Shown here in pieces: positions 1 to 10,288 of a stretch of DNA of 64,000 nt. This DNA is from Meloidogyne chitwoodi. Taxonomy: Eukaryota; Nematoda; Chromadorea; Rhabditida; Meloidogynidae. The translations under genes and the position numbers were made by a program. Where the stretch lies: positions 62,001 through 126,000 of the forward strand of contig JACZZP010000021.1 in assembly GCA_015183035.1 (NCBI GenBank). The letters are read 5' to 3'. The notes under the pieces are model-generated. The model made no database searches and had not been told where the DNA came from. It was given only the letters and a program-made list of their open reading frames with translations. How positions within the stretch are numbered: position 1 is the first letter of the stretch; each line of letters opens with the position of its first letter.

Positions 1-3000
1 ATTTATGATTCTCCTCTACTCCTCTATTTTGATGGATCACATTTTAATGGAGTAATCAGCACAGGAGGGCTCTTTGGACAACCTTACTGTTTAGAGTGCG
101 AAACTGTATACTCTCGTCCGCAACAACATGCTACATCATGTCGAGCAAGATGTTTAAATTGCTCAAGAGTAGGGCCTCAATATCCCTGCTCTCCAAGGAA
201 CAACTTTTTTAAAAAATGTAAAGGGTGTTCCAAGAAATTTAACAACGATGAATGCTACATTCATCATTTAAATTGCAACTTCTGCCAACAGTCAAAACGT
301 TGTGAAAAATGTGGAGTAATATGGAGTACAACATTAAACAACAGAGCTGGAAGAAAAGGACATGTTTGCAATGAGAGATATTGTAAGCTTTGTATAGGAT
401 TCCACGATCCGAAGAGGGGATGTTTCGTTAAACCGCTAGAGTCGAAGGTTCAAAAGCCATACAGAATTGTGGTTTTTGATCTTGAGACAATGCAGCATCT
501 GGCGACAAATAACAACAAAAGAAAGCATCAAACAAATTTTGTAGCTGCAAGAGTAACTTGTCCTCTCTGCATAAATGAGGAGCAAAATGAGTGCAGAATA
601 TGTGGGAGCAGTCGACTCATAACTTTTTCAGAGCGTCCATTTTTTCAAGACTGCAGTTGATTCAAAAAAGGTCTGTGCAGATCCAATAGTCTCCTTTGTT
701 AAGTGGCTCCTTCAAACAACAAAGGAATTCGACACAATAGCCTTCTCTCACTTTGGAGGAAAGTTTGATATGGTTATAGTGTTCAGAGAGCTTTTCCTTC
801 TTGGCTTCACTCCCGAAATGTTAAAAAATGGAAATAAAATGTATGAGATGAAAGTGAGAATTGGGAAAAAGAACACGCTCATCTTTAGGGACAGCTTCAA
901 CTTGATGCCGATGTCCTTGGCATCACTTGTCCCAGCATTTGCTCTTGAGGTTGAAGATAAGCCGTTCTTCCCTCACCTTTCAAATCAACCTAAGAACTAT
1001 GGAAAAGAAATTTTTCCTTCCCCATCCGATTATTTCGCGAATGGGATGATGCCTGAGAAGAGGAAGGAGTTTGATCAATGGTACACTCTTCATAAAGAAG
1101 AATCTTTTCTTTTAGATGAAGCTTTGGCCTCATACTGCACCAATGATGTGGAGATCTTGTTAGCTGCTCTTATAGCTTTCAGGCGAGAATTTATGGAAGT
1201 TAGCAAAAGAGGACCTTCTCAGAGAGCAGCTTCAAATAGAGCACATAATGGTATTGATGTACTCCACCAATCGATGACCATCGCTTCAGCCTGCATGAAT
1301 CACTTCAGGACAAATCATCTGAAGGAAGATCATCTTGCTCTCGTCCAGAAAAGGGTTACGACAACGCAGATAATCAGAGCAAACTTGCTCTGAAATTTTA
1401 AAAATGGTATTTGGAGGAGCATGGAGTAGAAGTCCAAACTGCGTATTCAAGAGGAGGAGAGAAAAAAGTAGGAAATTATAAGTTGGATGGATGGATTGAG
1501 GAGGAGAAAATGGAATAGAAGTAAATGGGTGCGTATGGCATGGGTGCGAGCGTTGTTATCCTGAATACAATATATTGCTCCCCAACGGAGTTTCAGCAGG
1601 TAAACAACGTGAAAAGGATGAACTTCGATTAAATTTCATCAAAAGTCAAGGAATTACAGTCCAAATCTTCTGGGAGTGTGAAATAAGGAGAATGTTGGAT
1701 AAAAACAGAGAAATGAGGAGAAGCTTCAAAAATTATGTGGACAATGGACCCATCGATATACGCTCTTCCTTTTTTGGAGGGAGGACTGGTCCATTGCGGC
1801 TCTTCTACACTCCAAGAGCCGGGGAGGTGATTTCATATTATGATGTCACCTCCCTCTATCCTTACATCAATGTGACCACTAAATATCCTGTGGGTCACCC
1901 AGAAGTGCACATCTTGAACAAAGATGTGATTTGGACAAGGCCTGAAGATAATACTTTCGAACTAGCAATTCTGAAAGTATTTGTCATTCCTCCGAGGAGC
2001 ATCGACATCCCAGTGCTCCCCATGAAGATTGGAGAGGATGACGAGCGACTCCTCTTTCCTCTTTGTGCAAAATGTGCAAGAGAGCAACCTGGAGGAGGAG
2101 TAAATGAGAATTACTCCTGTCCTCATTCAGACACGCAACGTGGCTGGGTGAGTACCTGTACCTCAATTGAGCTGAATGCAGCTCTTGAGGAAGGATACAG
2201 GGTGACAAAATTATTTCGAGTTTTGGAATACACTCGATCAGATGATACATTATTTGCTCCATACATCCGAGAATTTATGGCAGCAAAAATACACTCCTCT
2301 GGATTTGATGAGAAGATGAAGGAAAATATGAAGAGGAGGAGAAATTCATCAAAGAATGTAAAGATAAATTTGGAATTTTAATTGAGAGGAGTAAGATGGA
2401 ACCAAATAAAGGGAAAAGAACACAGTCCAAATTGATGTTGAATAATTTATGGGAAGATTCTCCCTAAGAAATGAAGGACTTTCTCAATGTGCCATCATAA
2501 ACAACACTGCTGAACTCTGCAAATTCTACGAAGACAAATCAATTGTTATTTCGAGCATAGACGAACTTATTTCAGGTATTTTGCTCATCAATTATATTAA
2601 AAAGGACTGGATCGAGGAACATGCATCGTCCAACGTAGTCATCTCTCTATGGACAACTTCAGCTGCACGTTTACATTTGCTCCGTGCTATGCAAAAGGTT
2701 GTTCGTACTCCAGGTTGTAAGTTGCTTTATACCGACACGGACTCTCTTATTTTCTCGCATCCTAAAGAGTCGTGCCCACTCCAGCTCGGGGCTCATTTAG
2801 GGGAATTAACTGATGAATACCCCTCCCATGAGATTCTTGAGTTTGTTTGTGGAGGATCTAAGCAATATGGCCTCAAGCTTAGAAAAAAAGAGCGAGGAGG
2901 AGAAGGAGCAGAATTCGACTACACGCTCAAAATTAGAGGAATGACGCTCAACTGGGATGTCGTGGAAAATCAAGGACTAAGATATGACACTTTCAAAGAA

Positions 3001-3220
3001 CAGGTTTTTAACTTATGCAACAACAGGAGAATTAAAACCTATAGATATTTTATACCCTAACTTTTTGCGACCATCAATTAAAGATGGTTGTGTCACATCT
3101 CAATCACAACATAAAATGTATAAACCTGTAGTTTGTAAAGGGGTAATTCGCCCCTCTGATTTTAATGTACTTTATTTTGGCTTCATTAATAATCGCCATC
3201 CTAGAATTTCACCTCCATAA
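1..3220 (+). pseudogene. Protein-primed family B DNA polymerase of a Polinton (pPolB), frameshifted
   Basis: Replicative DNA polymerase of the element. Frame 1 is open from base 1, so the N-terminus is cut by the window edge. A Cys-rich zinc-binding-like stretch (about 100-420) precedes the exonuclease domain. Exo I is FDLETM (frame 1, about 477), exo II HFGGKFD (about 750), exo III YCTNDVE (about 1133). Polymerase motif A is YYDVTSLYPYIN (about 1838), motif B LNNLWGRF (about 2438), motif C YTDTDSLIF (about 2730). Four breaks are visible: a one-base shift in the T run near 640, shifts plus an in-frame stop between about 1390 and 1560, a shift near 2380 and one near 3000. The C-terminus ends in a third frame at 3220. 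Every motif survives, so decay is recent, or some homopolymer indels are assembly errors. Confidence 0.93.
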
Positions 3221-3540
3221 TATTAATTGTACTCCTAATTTATTTTTTACAATGTATTGTTTTTATTTTATTTAATAAATATTTTTCAAAAAAATGAGTA
3301 AATTTTATAGTTAAGTTTAGTGAAATGTGCACATTTGGAGGAGGAGGAGAAAAATTAAAAAAATTAATTTATGGAGAAATGTGCAAAATTAAAAAAGGAG
3401 GAGGAGTAAAGGAGAAGGAGGAAAGAGAAAACTAAGAGAATGTAGATATAAATTATTAATAGCTATTAAATATTTCTAAGTAATTAAAAGTAATCTTTTC
3501 GCAATCAGGGCATAGATAAAATTCATATTTGAATTCATTT

Positions 3541-3795
3541 TCAGAGTGTGGAATAAAAATTTTCGGTTGATAACGTCCCAAAACAAATTTTAAAACACTC
3601 GTAACACCATTTTCCAGCTTTAAAATAATTGATAAGTAAGCTAAGTCTCGCTCCCATATCTAATCTTACTCCCTCTTTAATTGATAGATTAAGAGCATTC
3701 AAATAAATTCTGCTGAATTCTCTATACTTACATACTCCACTAACAAATTTTATAAATTCTTCATCCTCCTCTTGAGTTAGAAATGAGTTGCACAT
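3541..3795 (-). CDS. Small hypothetical protein (84 aa)
   Basis: Short open frame from an ATG at 3795, lying between the end of the polymerase and the promoter-like region at 3.94 kb. The product is slightly acidic at its N-terminus and has two C-terminal cysteines (WCYECFKICFG). No family is recognised. It may be a small Polinton gene or chance; there is no second copy in the window to test conservation. Confidence 0.3.
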   Translation of the reverse strand: MCNSFLTQEEDEEFIKFVSGVCKYREFSRIYLNALNLSIKEGVRLDMGARLSLLINYFKAGKWCYECFKICFGTLSTENFYSTL

Positions 3796-3943
3796 TTTTT
3801 AAGAGAAATTTTTTAAAAAAAAACTTGTACTTTTTAAAAATGAATTTGAAAAATGATCTGTAAAAAATTTATTGTAAGAATTTTAATTTCTTACTCTAGA
3901 TTTAGTATGAGTAGTTTAGTACATGTGTAATTCGCGTGCACCC

Positions 3944-3951
3944 TATAAATA
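3944..3951 (+). promoter_or_regulatory. TATA-box-like element TATAAATA
   Basis: TATAAATA sits in an unusually GC-containing context (GTGCACCC before, CACGCACGT after) inside very AT-rich flanks. It lies about 1.1 kb upstream of the PAZ-like gene in the same orientation, so it could drive that gene; this is inference. Confidence 0.4.
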
Positions 3952-4024
3952 CACGCACGTATACCTAACTCAAGCACCTCCAATTGTCTTTAAAATTCTA
4001 TATTTTTACTCAAGTTTAGCTTCT

Positions 4025-4680
4025 ACACCTTAGTTCTGTACTTTTTCCCCTATAATAAGCAACTTCCAAATCTCAATTCTGTTTTTTAAAATTAAATTCA
4101 AACTTCTATTTCTTAATTATGCAATTTTCCTCCCTAAAATCAATAACTTCCAACTCTTAATTATGTTTTTATAATTAAAGTTAATCTTCCATTCTTTAAT
4201 TCTGTACTTTTCTCCCTAAAATCAATAACTTCAAACTCTTAATTATGCTCTTAAAACATTGTTATAATGCTGCAATTTTCTCCTCAAAATCAACAACTTC
4301 AAACTCTTAATTCTGCTTTTAAGAAATAAATTACAACTCTTCTCCACATCCTTAATTCTGCATTTTCCCCATAAAATAAACAACTTCCATCACTTAATTT
4401 TGCTCTTAAAATATAAATTTTACTTTTTAATTTTCTCTTAGAAAATAAATTAATTTATCCTCCTCCACTTTTCCTCCTCGTCCTTCTCTTTTTTCGCTTT
4501 CCTCCTACTCTCCCCTTTTCCTCCTTCTCATTTTCTCTTTCACCTACTCCTCCTCCTACTTTTCCTCCTCCTCCTTTTTTCTCTCACCTACTCCTCCACA
4601 TTTCCTCCTCCTATTTTTTTTCCTTCAACTACTCCTCATTTATTCTCCTCCTCACTTATTTTACTCTCCTTCTTTTAAAA
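4025..4680. repeat. Degenerate ~80-bp tandem repeats and CTCCTC pyrimidine tract
   Basis: From 4025 to about 4420 a unit containing CTGTACTTTTCTCC, then AAAATCAATAACTTC, then CTCTTAATTCTG recurs about five times at 66-86 bp spacing (near 4040, 4120, 4203, 4269, 4355). From about 4450 to 4680 and again 4780-4870 the plus strand is dense in CTCCTC/TCCTCC. No gene is seen from 3796 to 5049. Confidence 0.6.
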
Positions 4681-5049
4681 AATATAATTTGGTTGAGCTA
4701 AAAATAATAAAATATGAGGGACCATCTTATATTTAATATTTAGAAAATTTAAATTTATTTAAAATTTATATTTTAAATTAATTTTTCCTCCTCCTCATTT
4801 TTCTCATCTTTCACCTACACCTCCTCCTCCTTGAATTACAACTAACTCTCAGCTACACCTCCTCCTCTCAAGTAGTAAACGAGCAAAAATATTAATTAAA
4901 ATTTTTGGGGCGGAGCTTATTATTAATTTTTGATGAGGTCTGGTATTTAAGCTAAAATTTTTTATCTTTAATTTTATAATAATCATTTTAATAAATATGA
5001 ATTCTAAAAATAAATTACTCCTCCTACTCCTCTTCTAATAAAGTTATTG

Positions 5050-5577
5050 ATGAGTGCTGTAATATTTTATCCTGTTGCGGCGAAATCCTTAAAGGATCAA
5101 TTTAATCATCCGGACAATAGAGCTATTATTTTGAAAGCACTACTAGGTCGTAAAGTACAAACGACCTATCTTGACAAAAATGGATTTAAAAAAAGATTTA
5201 TGATTGATGGCCTCTCAAGAAGAGGAGCAAATTCAATCAAATCATATGGGAAATTGCCTTTCCCATATAATGTGAGCGTTGCAGCTCACTTTTATGCACG
5301 ACATAGAATTCGTCTGCGCTTTCCATACCTCCAATGCATTATTGAGAGGTTTCCATTTGGAGGAGAGGATAGACATTATCCTCTCGAACTCCTAGAATTT
5401 GTCAAAGAGAAGAGCAAGGAGGAGGAGGAGAAAACTAAGATATTCAAATGGATGGATCAACTCCCATCTGATATTTCAACAAAATGTAATATCTCTGAGG
5501 AGCAAGAGTCTAAGGAGACAAATATTTCGGATGACACACAGATGTATTGCTATAGCGGTGATCTGAGCCAATGGTAA
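5050..5577 (+). CDS. Stand-alone PAZ-like (Argonaute small-RNA 3'-end-binding) protein carried by the Polinton
   Basis: 175 aa from ATG 5050; a TTG three bases earlier could also open the frame. Residues about 24-118 resemble an Argonaute PAZ domain: LLGRKVQTTY, then KKRFMIDGLSRRGA, then SVAAHFYARHRIRLRFPYLQ and finally YPLELLEFV. These match the family pattern of a LkGlkV-tty strand, an r-f-i-gls strand, V-YF--(Y/R)-I-L--P-L and yPlEl--iv. No MID or PIWI domain follows; the tail is charged and acidic (KEEEEK, then Ser/Asp-rich) to a stop at 5575. In Argonautes, PAZ anchors the 3' end of guide RNA. Position between polymerase and protease, intact frame and GGAGGA-rich base use like neighbouring Polinton genes argue it is cargo of the element. 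Inference: captured host Argonaute fragment, possibly an RNAi decoy. Assignment is by pattern only. Confidence 0.68.
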   Translation: MSAVIFYPVAAKSLKDQFNHPDNRAIILKALLGRKVQTTYLDKNGFKKRFMIDGLSRRGANSIKSYGKLPFPYNVSVAAHFYARHRIRLRFPYLQCIIERFPFGGEDRHYPLELLEFVKEKSKEEEEKTKIFKWMDQLPSDISTKCNISEEQESKETNISDDTQMYCYSGDLSQW

Positions 5578-5606
5578 TTTTTCCAAAATGGAAGAAAATT
5601 TTATTT

Positions 5607-6092
5607 TTAATACTTATTTGTTCTTATTCTTAAATTTTTATAATTTTTTATAATTTTATTCACAATTTTAATAACAAACAAATCTGTATTTTGTTTTGAT
5701 ACTAATAAATTAATATATTGAGTAAATGTGTAATTCTGTGATAAATAATAAATTAGGGAAATACAATGGTGAGCACAAGTTTTTGAGAAGGGGGATTGAT
5801 AGGGGTTTAAATTTCTTTTTACATTTTTAAAATTTTTTAAAAAGGAGTTTATAATACATGAACTTATAGGTAATGATAAACTATCAAAATAATATACTTG
5901 GTCTTTTTCTAAATAAAGAGTAACCCAATGTGATCCTTCCATCTCATGAGAGTCTAAATTGACAATAAGAGCTGTAGGATATGTTGATATTGAGTTAGGA
6001 GTAGGGAGCAAGTCACACGGAAAACACCCTAGAAAAATTTTGCTCGTCTTTTGATTTGATCTCAATATTTGAATTATCTGAGTGCTGTACAT
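5607..6092 (-). CDS. Adenain-like cysteine protease (Polinton maturation protease)
   Basis: 161 aa, ATG at 6092. The C5/Ulp1-fold catalytic elements appear in order: GSHWVTLYL (catalytic His, about residue 54), VYYFDSLSLP (acidic residue, about 69), and YQSPFSKTCAHHC (oxyanion Gln followed by nucleophile Cys, about 98-110). This spacing is that of adenovirus-type proteases. In Polintons the enzyme is thought to process capsid proteins. The frame is intact; its 5' end overlaps the preceding membrane-protein frame by about 80 bases in another frame. Confidence 0.88.
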   Translation of the reverse strand: MYSTQIIQILRSNQKTSKIFLGCFPCDLLPTPNSISTYPTALIVNLDSHEMEGSHWVTLYLEKDQVYYFDSLSLPISSCIINSFLKNFKNVKRNLNPYQSPFSKTCAHHCISLIYYLSQNYTFTQYINLLVSKQNTDLFVIKIVNKIIKNYKNLRIRTNKY

Positions 6093-6445
6093 TTCTACGC
6101 AAAATGTTTACTCGAACCCAAAGTATTGATCGAAGTTGATAAATAATTAAACTTATAATAAGAAGAATATACATACAAATCATTCCCCAGCAAAATATAT
6201 GTCCATATATATCTTGTGGTGACTCCTTACATAATTGAATAGAAGGAAAAATTACTCCCAAAAGGACTTGGAGCTGAAATTTTTTCAATTGTAGAATTTT
6301 TCTTAGGATAGCCCAATTGTCGTAAATATTCTGAATATTCTGGTAGATTTTCAAAGTCTACACTCCCAAAAGTAGTTAGAGTATTAACCAAAGGAGCAAA
6401 AGCGCGAAGTAAAAATAAAATTTTTGCAAAATTTTTAAAAAACAT
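6013..6445 (-). pseudogene. Small membrane protein, apparently frameshifted
   Basis: A frame starting at ATG 6445 has a hydrophobic N-terminus (ILFLLRAFAPLV) and runs to a stop at 6227. A second frame, open from about 6354 to 6013 but lacking an ATG at its beginning, has a clear transmembrane segment (CMYILLIISLIIYQL) followed by basic residues. The two look like halves of one two-hydrophobic-segment protein, with a one-base shift close to 6230. No family recognised. If both were real and separate, the second would need a non-ATG start. Confidence 0.45.
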
Positions 6446-6485
6446 TATTTATTAAGAATGAATGAAAAATAAACAATTTTGTGGT

Positions 6486-7820
6486 TTAAATAGTAGTATC
6501 ACTTGTTATCGATCTATTTTTGTCTAACATGATAAGTGCATCTGTTTCTCCCATCACTATTAGCATCGCTCCGCCCTCTGGAATCGGTTGACTAAATTTA
6601 ATATTTACAGCTGTTGACCCATTTTTAATTAAATCAAAAGTTCCTCCACTATCTTCTCCGCTATTTGTAAGATTGAATACATACATGCAATGAGTCCTCC
6701 CATATTGAAGATATGTTATACCATTGCTTTCTGATGTACCTGAAAATCCTATCGCCTCATTCATATCATAAAATGCTCTAACATAACGATTTGAACCATA
6801 ATCTAAATCGTAGAGTGCTTGGGGATAAGAACGTCCATTCGCTATAATACTAATTTCTCTAACTCTAAATGGTTGGAAATTAAAAGGACTTGTTTCCGAA
6901 GTTCCAACATAATCTGTATTGGCTACTAAGCCTAATGTAATACGTCGAGGAATCTGATCCATAAAAAGATTGGCATTGAACTCATATCTCCCTTGACTAA
7001 TAAATAAAGCTTTCATCATAGTTTTCCTAATTGCATATCGAGCAGGTTTAAGATCAAGGCTCCTAGCAATATTTAGAGATAACCCATCCATCAAATCCAT
7101 TTTTTTCACATAGAGTTTACAACTAAGTACTTCAAAATGGTATCGTGTCGGTTGAACATCTGGAACAGCCACAGCTGGAGGAGGTGCAATAAGAACAAAT
7201 TTTGTCTCATTAGGTAATATTTCTATGTCTATTTCGCAATGATTTATAAGATACTGAGGCTGATTGAAAAGATCAGCATCTAACTTAGAAATAAATTGAA
7301 CTTTTCGGCTATTTACAAATAAACCTTTTCTAGCATTAAAACTTGCTCCTGACTCTAAGGATGTACTTGTATCATAATAATAACCAGCAGCATTTAGATG
7401 TGAATTTTTTGCTCCTTGGGAGTAGGATAATTCATGAGAAAAGTAAGTTTTATACGCATAAAGAGAGTTTGAATTAAATATTTCTCTTCCATTTACACTT
7501 ATTCTCATATTATTAATAAATGTACTCCCTATCATTTGAATAGGAGCAACATTTTCATCAAGACCTATATTTATTAATTGTCCATTTGCATTTTCTTTGC
7601 GGATACGAAATTCAGTGTAAAGATAACATTTGGAAAGGTCAATAAAGTTTTCACTTGAATAAATTTTAAAATGATAGGGTGTATCAGTCAAAGGATTACT
7701 AGGTAGAGTTTCAAAGACTTTGGAGGAGGATATGCTTACATTTGTTGGGGGAATATGAAAGAAATCTAGAGCATTTGTAATTGAGTCAACACTATCTTTA
7801 TCAATTTTATGAAATGCCAT
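6486..7820 (-). CDS. Polinton major capsid protein (double jelly-roll type, F54H12.2-like)
   Basis: 444 aa, ATG at 7820. The sequence matches the conserved nematode Maverick protein typified by C. elegans F54H12.2, a family identified as the Polinton double-jelly-roll major capsid protein. Visible marks are the N-terminal FFHIPPTNVSI, the strand-rich pattern with MIGSTFINNMRISVNGREIF, FVLIAPPPAV, RRITLGLV and the C-terminal IPEGGAMLIVMGETD. The length is typical and the frame is intact. It sits between the protease/membrane block and the small capsid-associated gene, the usual morphogenesis cluster. Confidence 0.88.
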   Translation of the reverse strand: MAFHKIDKDSVDSITNALDFFHIPPTNVSISSSKVFETLPSNPLTDTPYHFKIYSSENFIDLSKCYLYTEFRIRKENANGQLINIGLDENVAPIQMIGSTFINNMRISVNGREIFNSNSLYAYKTYFSHELSYSQGAKNSHLNAAGYYYDTSTSLESGASFNARKGLFVNSRKVQFISKLDADLFNQPQYLINHCEIDIEILPNETKFVLIAPPPAVAVPDVQPTRYHFEVLSCKLYVKKMDLMDGLSLNIARSLDLKPARYAIRKTMMKALFISQGRYEFNANLFMDQIPRRITLGLVANTDYVGTSETSPFNFQPFRVREISIIANGRSYPQALYDLDYGSNRYVRAFYDMNEAIGFSGTSESNGITYLQYGRTHCMYVFNLTNSGEDSGGTFDLIKNGSTAVNIKFSQPIPEGGAMLIVMGETDALIMLDKNRSITSDTTI

Positions 7821-7823
7821 CGT

Positions 7824-8272
7824 TTAATAAAGACCAAAAGCGTCTGAACGTTTTCTCTTTTTTAAAATATTTCCAATAATTGTTTGATGTGAGGGAATTT
7901 TCTTTCCTTTTATACTCTTTTTTCCTGAACCAAATTGTTTTGGAAGACCGCTTTTCTCTAAGAGTGTATCTACTCCTCTTTTTCCCTCATTAATAAAAGA
8001 CTCTTTTATAGGTTCACCTTGATTTACTTTTCAAGAATGCGCTGTCCTGTATTAAGAGCCTCTGAGGATACACTTGTCCCAACTCTACGTATAATAGGGA
8101 GAAAAAATCTCCATAATCCTCTCATAATATCTCCTACTCCTGCTCCTCTTTGTCCATACCCTCGCTGGTATGGCAATGCTCCTTTGAAATAATAATTCTC
8201 CTCTCCACCACCACCATTTTGATCTAAAAAATTAAACTCTACTAAACTTGTATCAAATCGAACATGAACCAT
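7824..8272 (-). pseudogene. Small capsid-associated protein (Gly-rich, basic tail), one frameshift
   Basis: ATG at 8272; the first frame has a Gly-rich stretch (GYGQRGAGVGDIMRGLWRFF) and ends at 8024. The continuing homologous sequence is in another frame to a stop at 7824, with a basic end containing GKKSIKGKK and KRKRSDAFGLY. The layout (amphipathic GLWRFFLPIIRR, then lysine-rich tail) is that of small Polinton virion proteins compared by others with adenovirus cement or core proteins. A one-base indel near 8030 separates the halves. Immediately upstream of the major capsid gene, spacing 3 bases. Confidence 0.6.
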
Positions 8273-8328
8273 TTTTTATTAATAAAAATAAAATAAATTA
8301 CAATAATAATACGAGTATTTATATACTT

Positions 8329-10194
8329 TTAAAAATTTATCACTTTTTTAAAAATCAACACTATGCTTACAGTACCATATGCAAATGGTACAAGTCTCCC
8401 ATTATCCATTGTTCTTAATTCAACTTCAATTTCATTAACTTCTCTAGGGAGTACTTTGACATAAATGGGTGAGTCATAAATTTTCTCATGATATTCTCCA
8501 TGTATTGCTCCAGAAACAGAAACAATTCTCAGTAATGAACTTAGAGAATTTCCAACAATCATATTTTCAGTAAGTCCTTTTGCATAAATTGCAAAACTTG
8601 AAAATCCTCCTCTTAAGTCACAACCATACTTGGCAATTTCATTATTTTGTACAAATTGTGGATTAGCAAATCCTAAAACATATCCTAATTGAGGAGAAAA
8701 TGATAAATATTTGATACTTGAATGAGTGAAAGATAATTTAAATCTTTTAAAATCAGAGTGATAAGTAATTGAAATGGAGTCAATAATTTGTTTTAAAAGA
8801 GTAACTGTATATGCCGTTTTCTTAACTTTGTTCCCCTTTCCAAACAATATTTCAAAAACATCTTGTTTTTCTTCTTCCTTTTTAGATTTTAAACCTATGG
8901 CATCTAATACACTTTGTGATGTTTGAGTTGAACTAGTTTTTTTATCCAATCCTATAATATTCAAAACATCAGTCGAATTTCTCACTTTCTCTTGAGTTTG
9001 AGGAGGAGGAGAAGCAGGAGTAGTAGTATGAGGAGGAGTAGTAGTATGAGGAGGAGGAGTAGCATGAGAAGTATTAGGAGGAGGAGAAGCACGAGGAGGA
9101 TTGATAGGTTTTACTTTTGTATCATTCTCTTTTTTATCCAATCCCATTATACTCATAACACTATTTCCTGTTGCACTATTATCCTTTTTCTTTGAATTAT
9201 CTAAACCCATAATACTCAAAACAGTAGATACTTGATCTTGAGTTTGAGGAGGAGGAGAAGCAGGAGGAGGAGGAGAAATAGGAGGAGGAGTGATAGGTTT
9301 TATTACTGTTTCATTATTCTCAATAGTTGAATTATCTAGACCTATAGTACTCAATACACTAGAATTTTTAATCTCTTCTATTTTATTTTTCTTCTCTGGT
9401 GGAGGCTCCTCTTCATTATTTTCAGAGTATGAAGATTTATCTAATTTACTTTTCTCATCGATATCTGGTGAAGGAGAGCTAGATTCCTTTTGAGGTGTCT
9501 GAGGAGTAAGAGGAGGAGGAGAAGGAGAAGCCGGAGGAGGAGTAATAGGAGGAGTGATATGTTCCTTCTGAGGTGTAGGAGGAGAAGAAGCAAGAGGAGG
9601 AGTAATAGATTCCCTTTGAGGTGTAAGAGGAGGAGAAGGAGAAGCAAAAGGAGGAGTAATAGGTTGCTTTTGAGGTGAAGGAGGAGGAGAAGGAGAAGGA
9701 GAAGCAAAAGGTGGAGTAATAGGTTCAGGTAATTTAGTATTAATTTCCACTGTACCCTCAATTCTAGAGGGAGTTTTTATCACATGTTCACGTTTATGTC
9801 TACGAAATTTTACATTGAAAATACTTGGTTTTTTAACTAATCCTTCAGATGAGTCTTCAAGAGGTGAAGCTTCAAGAGCTGCACTTTGATGTAGTAAAGT
9901 AGAAATCAAAAATTGAAGAATTTCCTCGGGTGTATTATGTGAACCTTTAGGGACTGGAACTCGTATAACTTGTCCCATTTTATTATTGTCTGTAAAATTA
10001 ATATCTATCCATTGCTCATCAAGAGTCCCAATAGTGGAAGGCCAAGAATATGGATAACTTATACTATGAACACCACATACCCAGTCACGTGCAAAATAGA
10101 GAGGCTTAGGTAAATGAACACGAAATTTATTCGGTTGATTTTGAGGATAATCCGAAACATTACTTAATAAACAAACATAGAAACTATTTGACAT
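8329..10194 (-). CDS. Polinton minor capsid (penton-base-like) protein with Pro-rich insert
   Basis: 621 aa from the ATG at 10194; an in-frame ATG at 10263 would add 23 hydrophobic residues but MSNSFYVCLLSN is the usual family start. The N-terminal part (VSDYPQNQPNKFRVHLPKPL, then WVCGVHSISYP) and the C-terminal part (PREVNEIEVELRTMDNGRLV, FAYGTVSIVLIFKK) match the Polinton penton-like single-jelly-roll protein. Between residues about 150 and 460 is a low-complexity insert of ITPPxASPSPPP blocks with five copies of a short motif of the form VLSxxGLD. The frame is intact despite the repeats. Confidence 0.78.
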   Translation of the reverse strand: MSNSFYVCLLSNVSDYPQNQPNKFRVHLPKPLYFARDWVCGVHSISYPYSWPSTIGTLDEQWIDINFTDNNKMGQVIRVPVPKGSHNTPEEILQFLISTLLHQSAALEASPLEDSSEGLVKKPSIFNVKFRRHKREHVIKTPSRIEGTVEINTKLPEPITPPFASPSPSPPPSPQKQPITPPFASPSPPLTPQRESITPPLASSPPTPQKEHITPPITPPPASPSPPPLTPQTPQKESSSPSPDIDEKSKLDKSSYSENNEEEPPPEKKNKIEEIKNSSVLSTIGLDNSTIENNETVIKPITPPPISPPPPASPPPQTQDQVSTVLSIMGLDNSKKKDNSATGNSVMSIMGLDKKENDTKVKPINPPRASPPPNTSHATPPPHTTTPPHTTTPASPPPQTQEKVRNSTDVLNIIGLDKKTSSTQTSQSVLDAIGLKSKKEEEKQDVFEILFGKGNKVKKTAYTVTLLKQIIDSISITYHSDFKRFKLSFTHSSIKYLSFSPQLGYVLGFANPQFVQNNEIAKYGCDLRGGFSSFAIYAKGLTENMIVGNSLSSLLRIVSVSGAIHGEYHEKIYDSPIYVKVLPREVNEIEVELRTMDNGRLVPFAYGTVSIVLIFKKVINF

Positions 10195-10288
10195 TTTTAT
10201 CACGAATGAAATGAAATACAATAAAATTAACCCTTTTATACAAGTTGGGTTTCGTGAATCCATTCCCTTTCGGGATAACCAACAAATT

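Noticed and set aside
9441..9761. 106-aa Leu-rich frame and plus-strand Arg/Ser-rich frames within the minor capsid gene
   Set aside because: Shadows of the GGA/TCC-rich Pro-coding repeat of the minor capsid frame.
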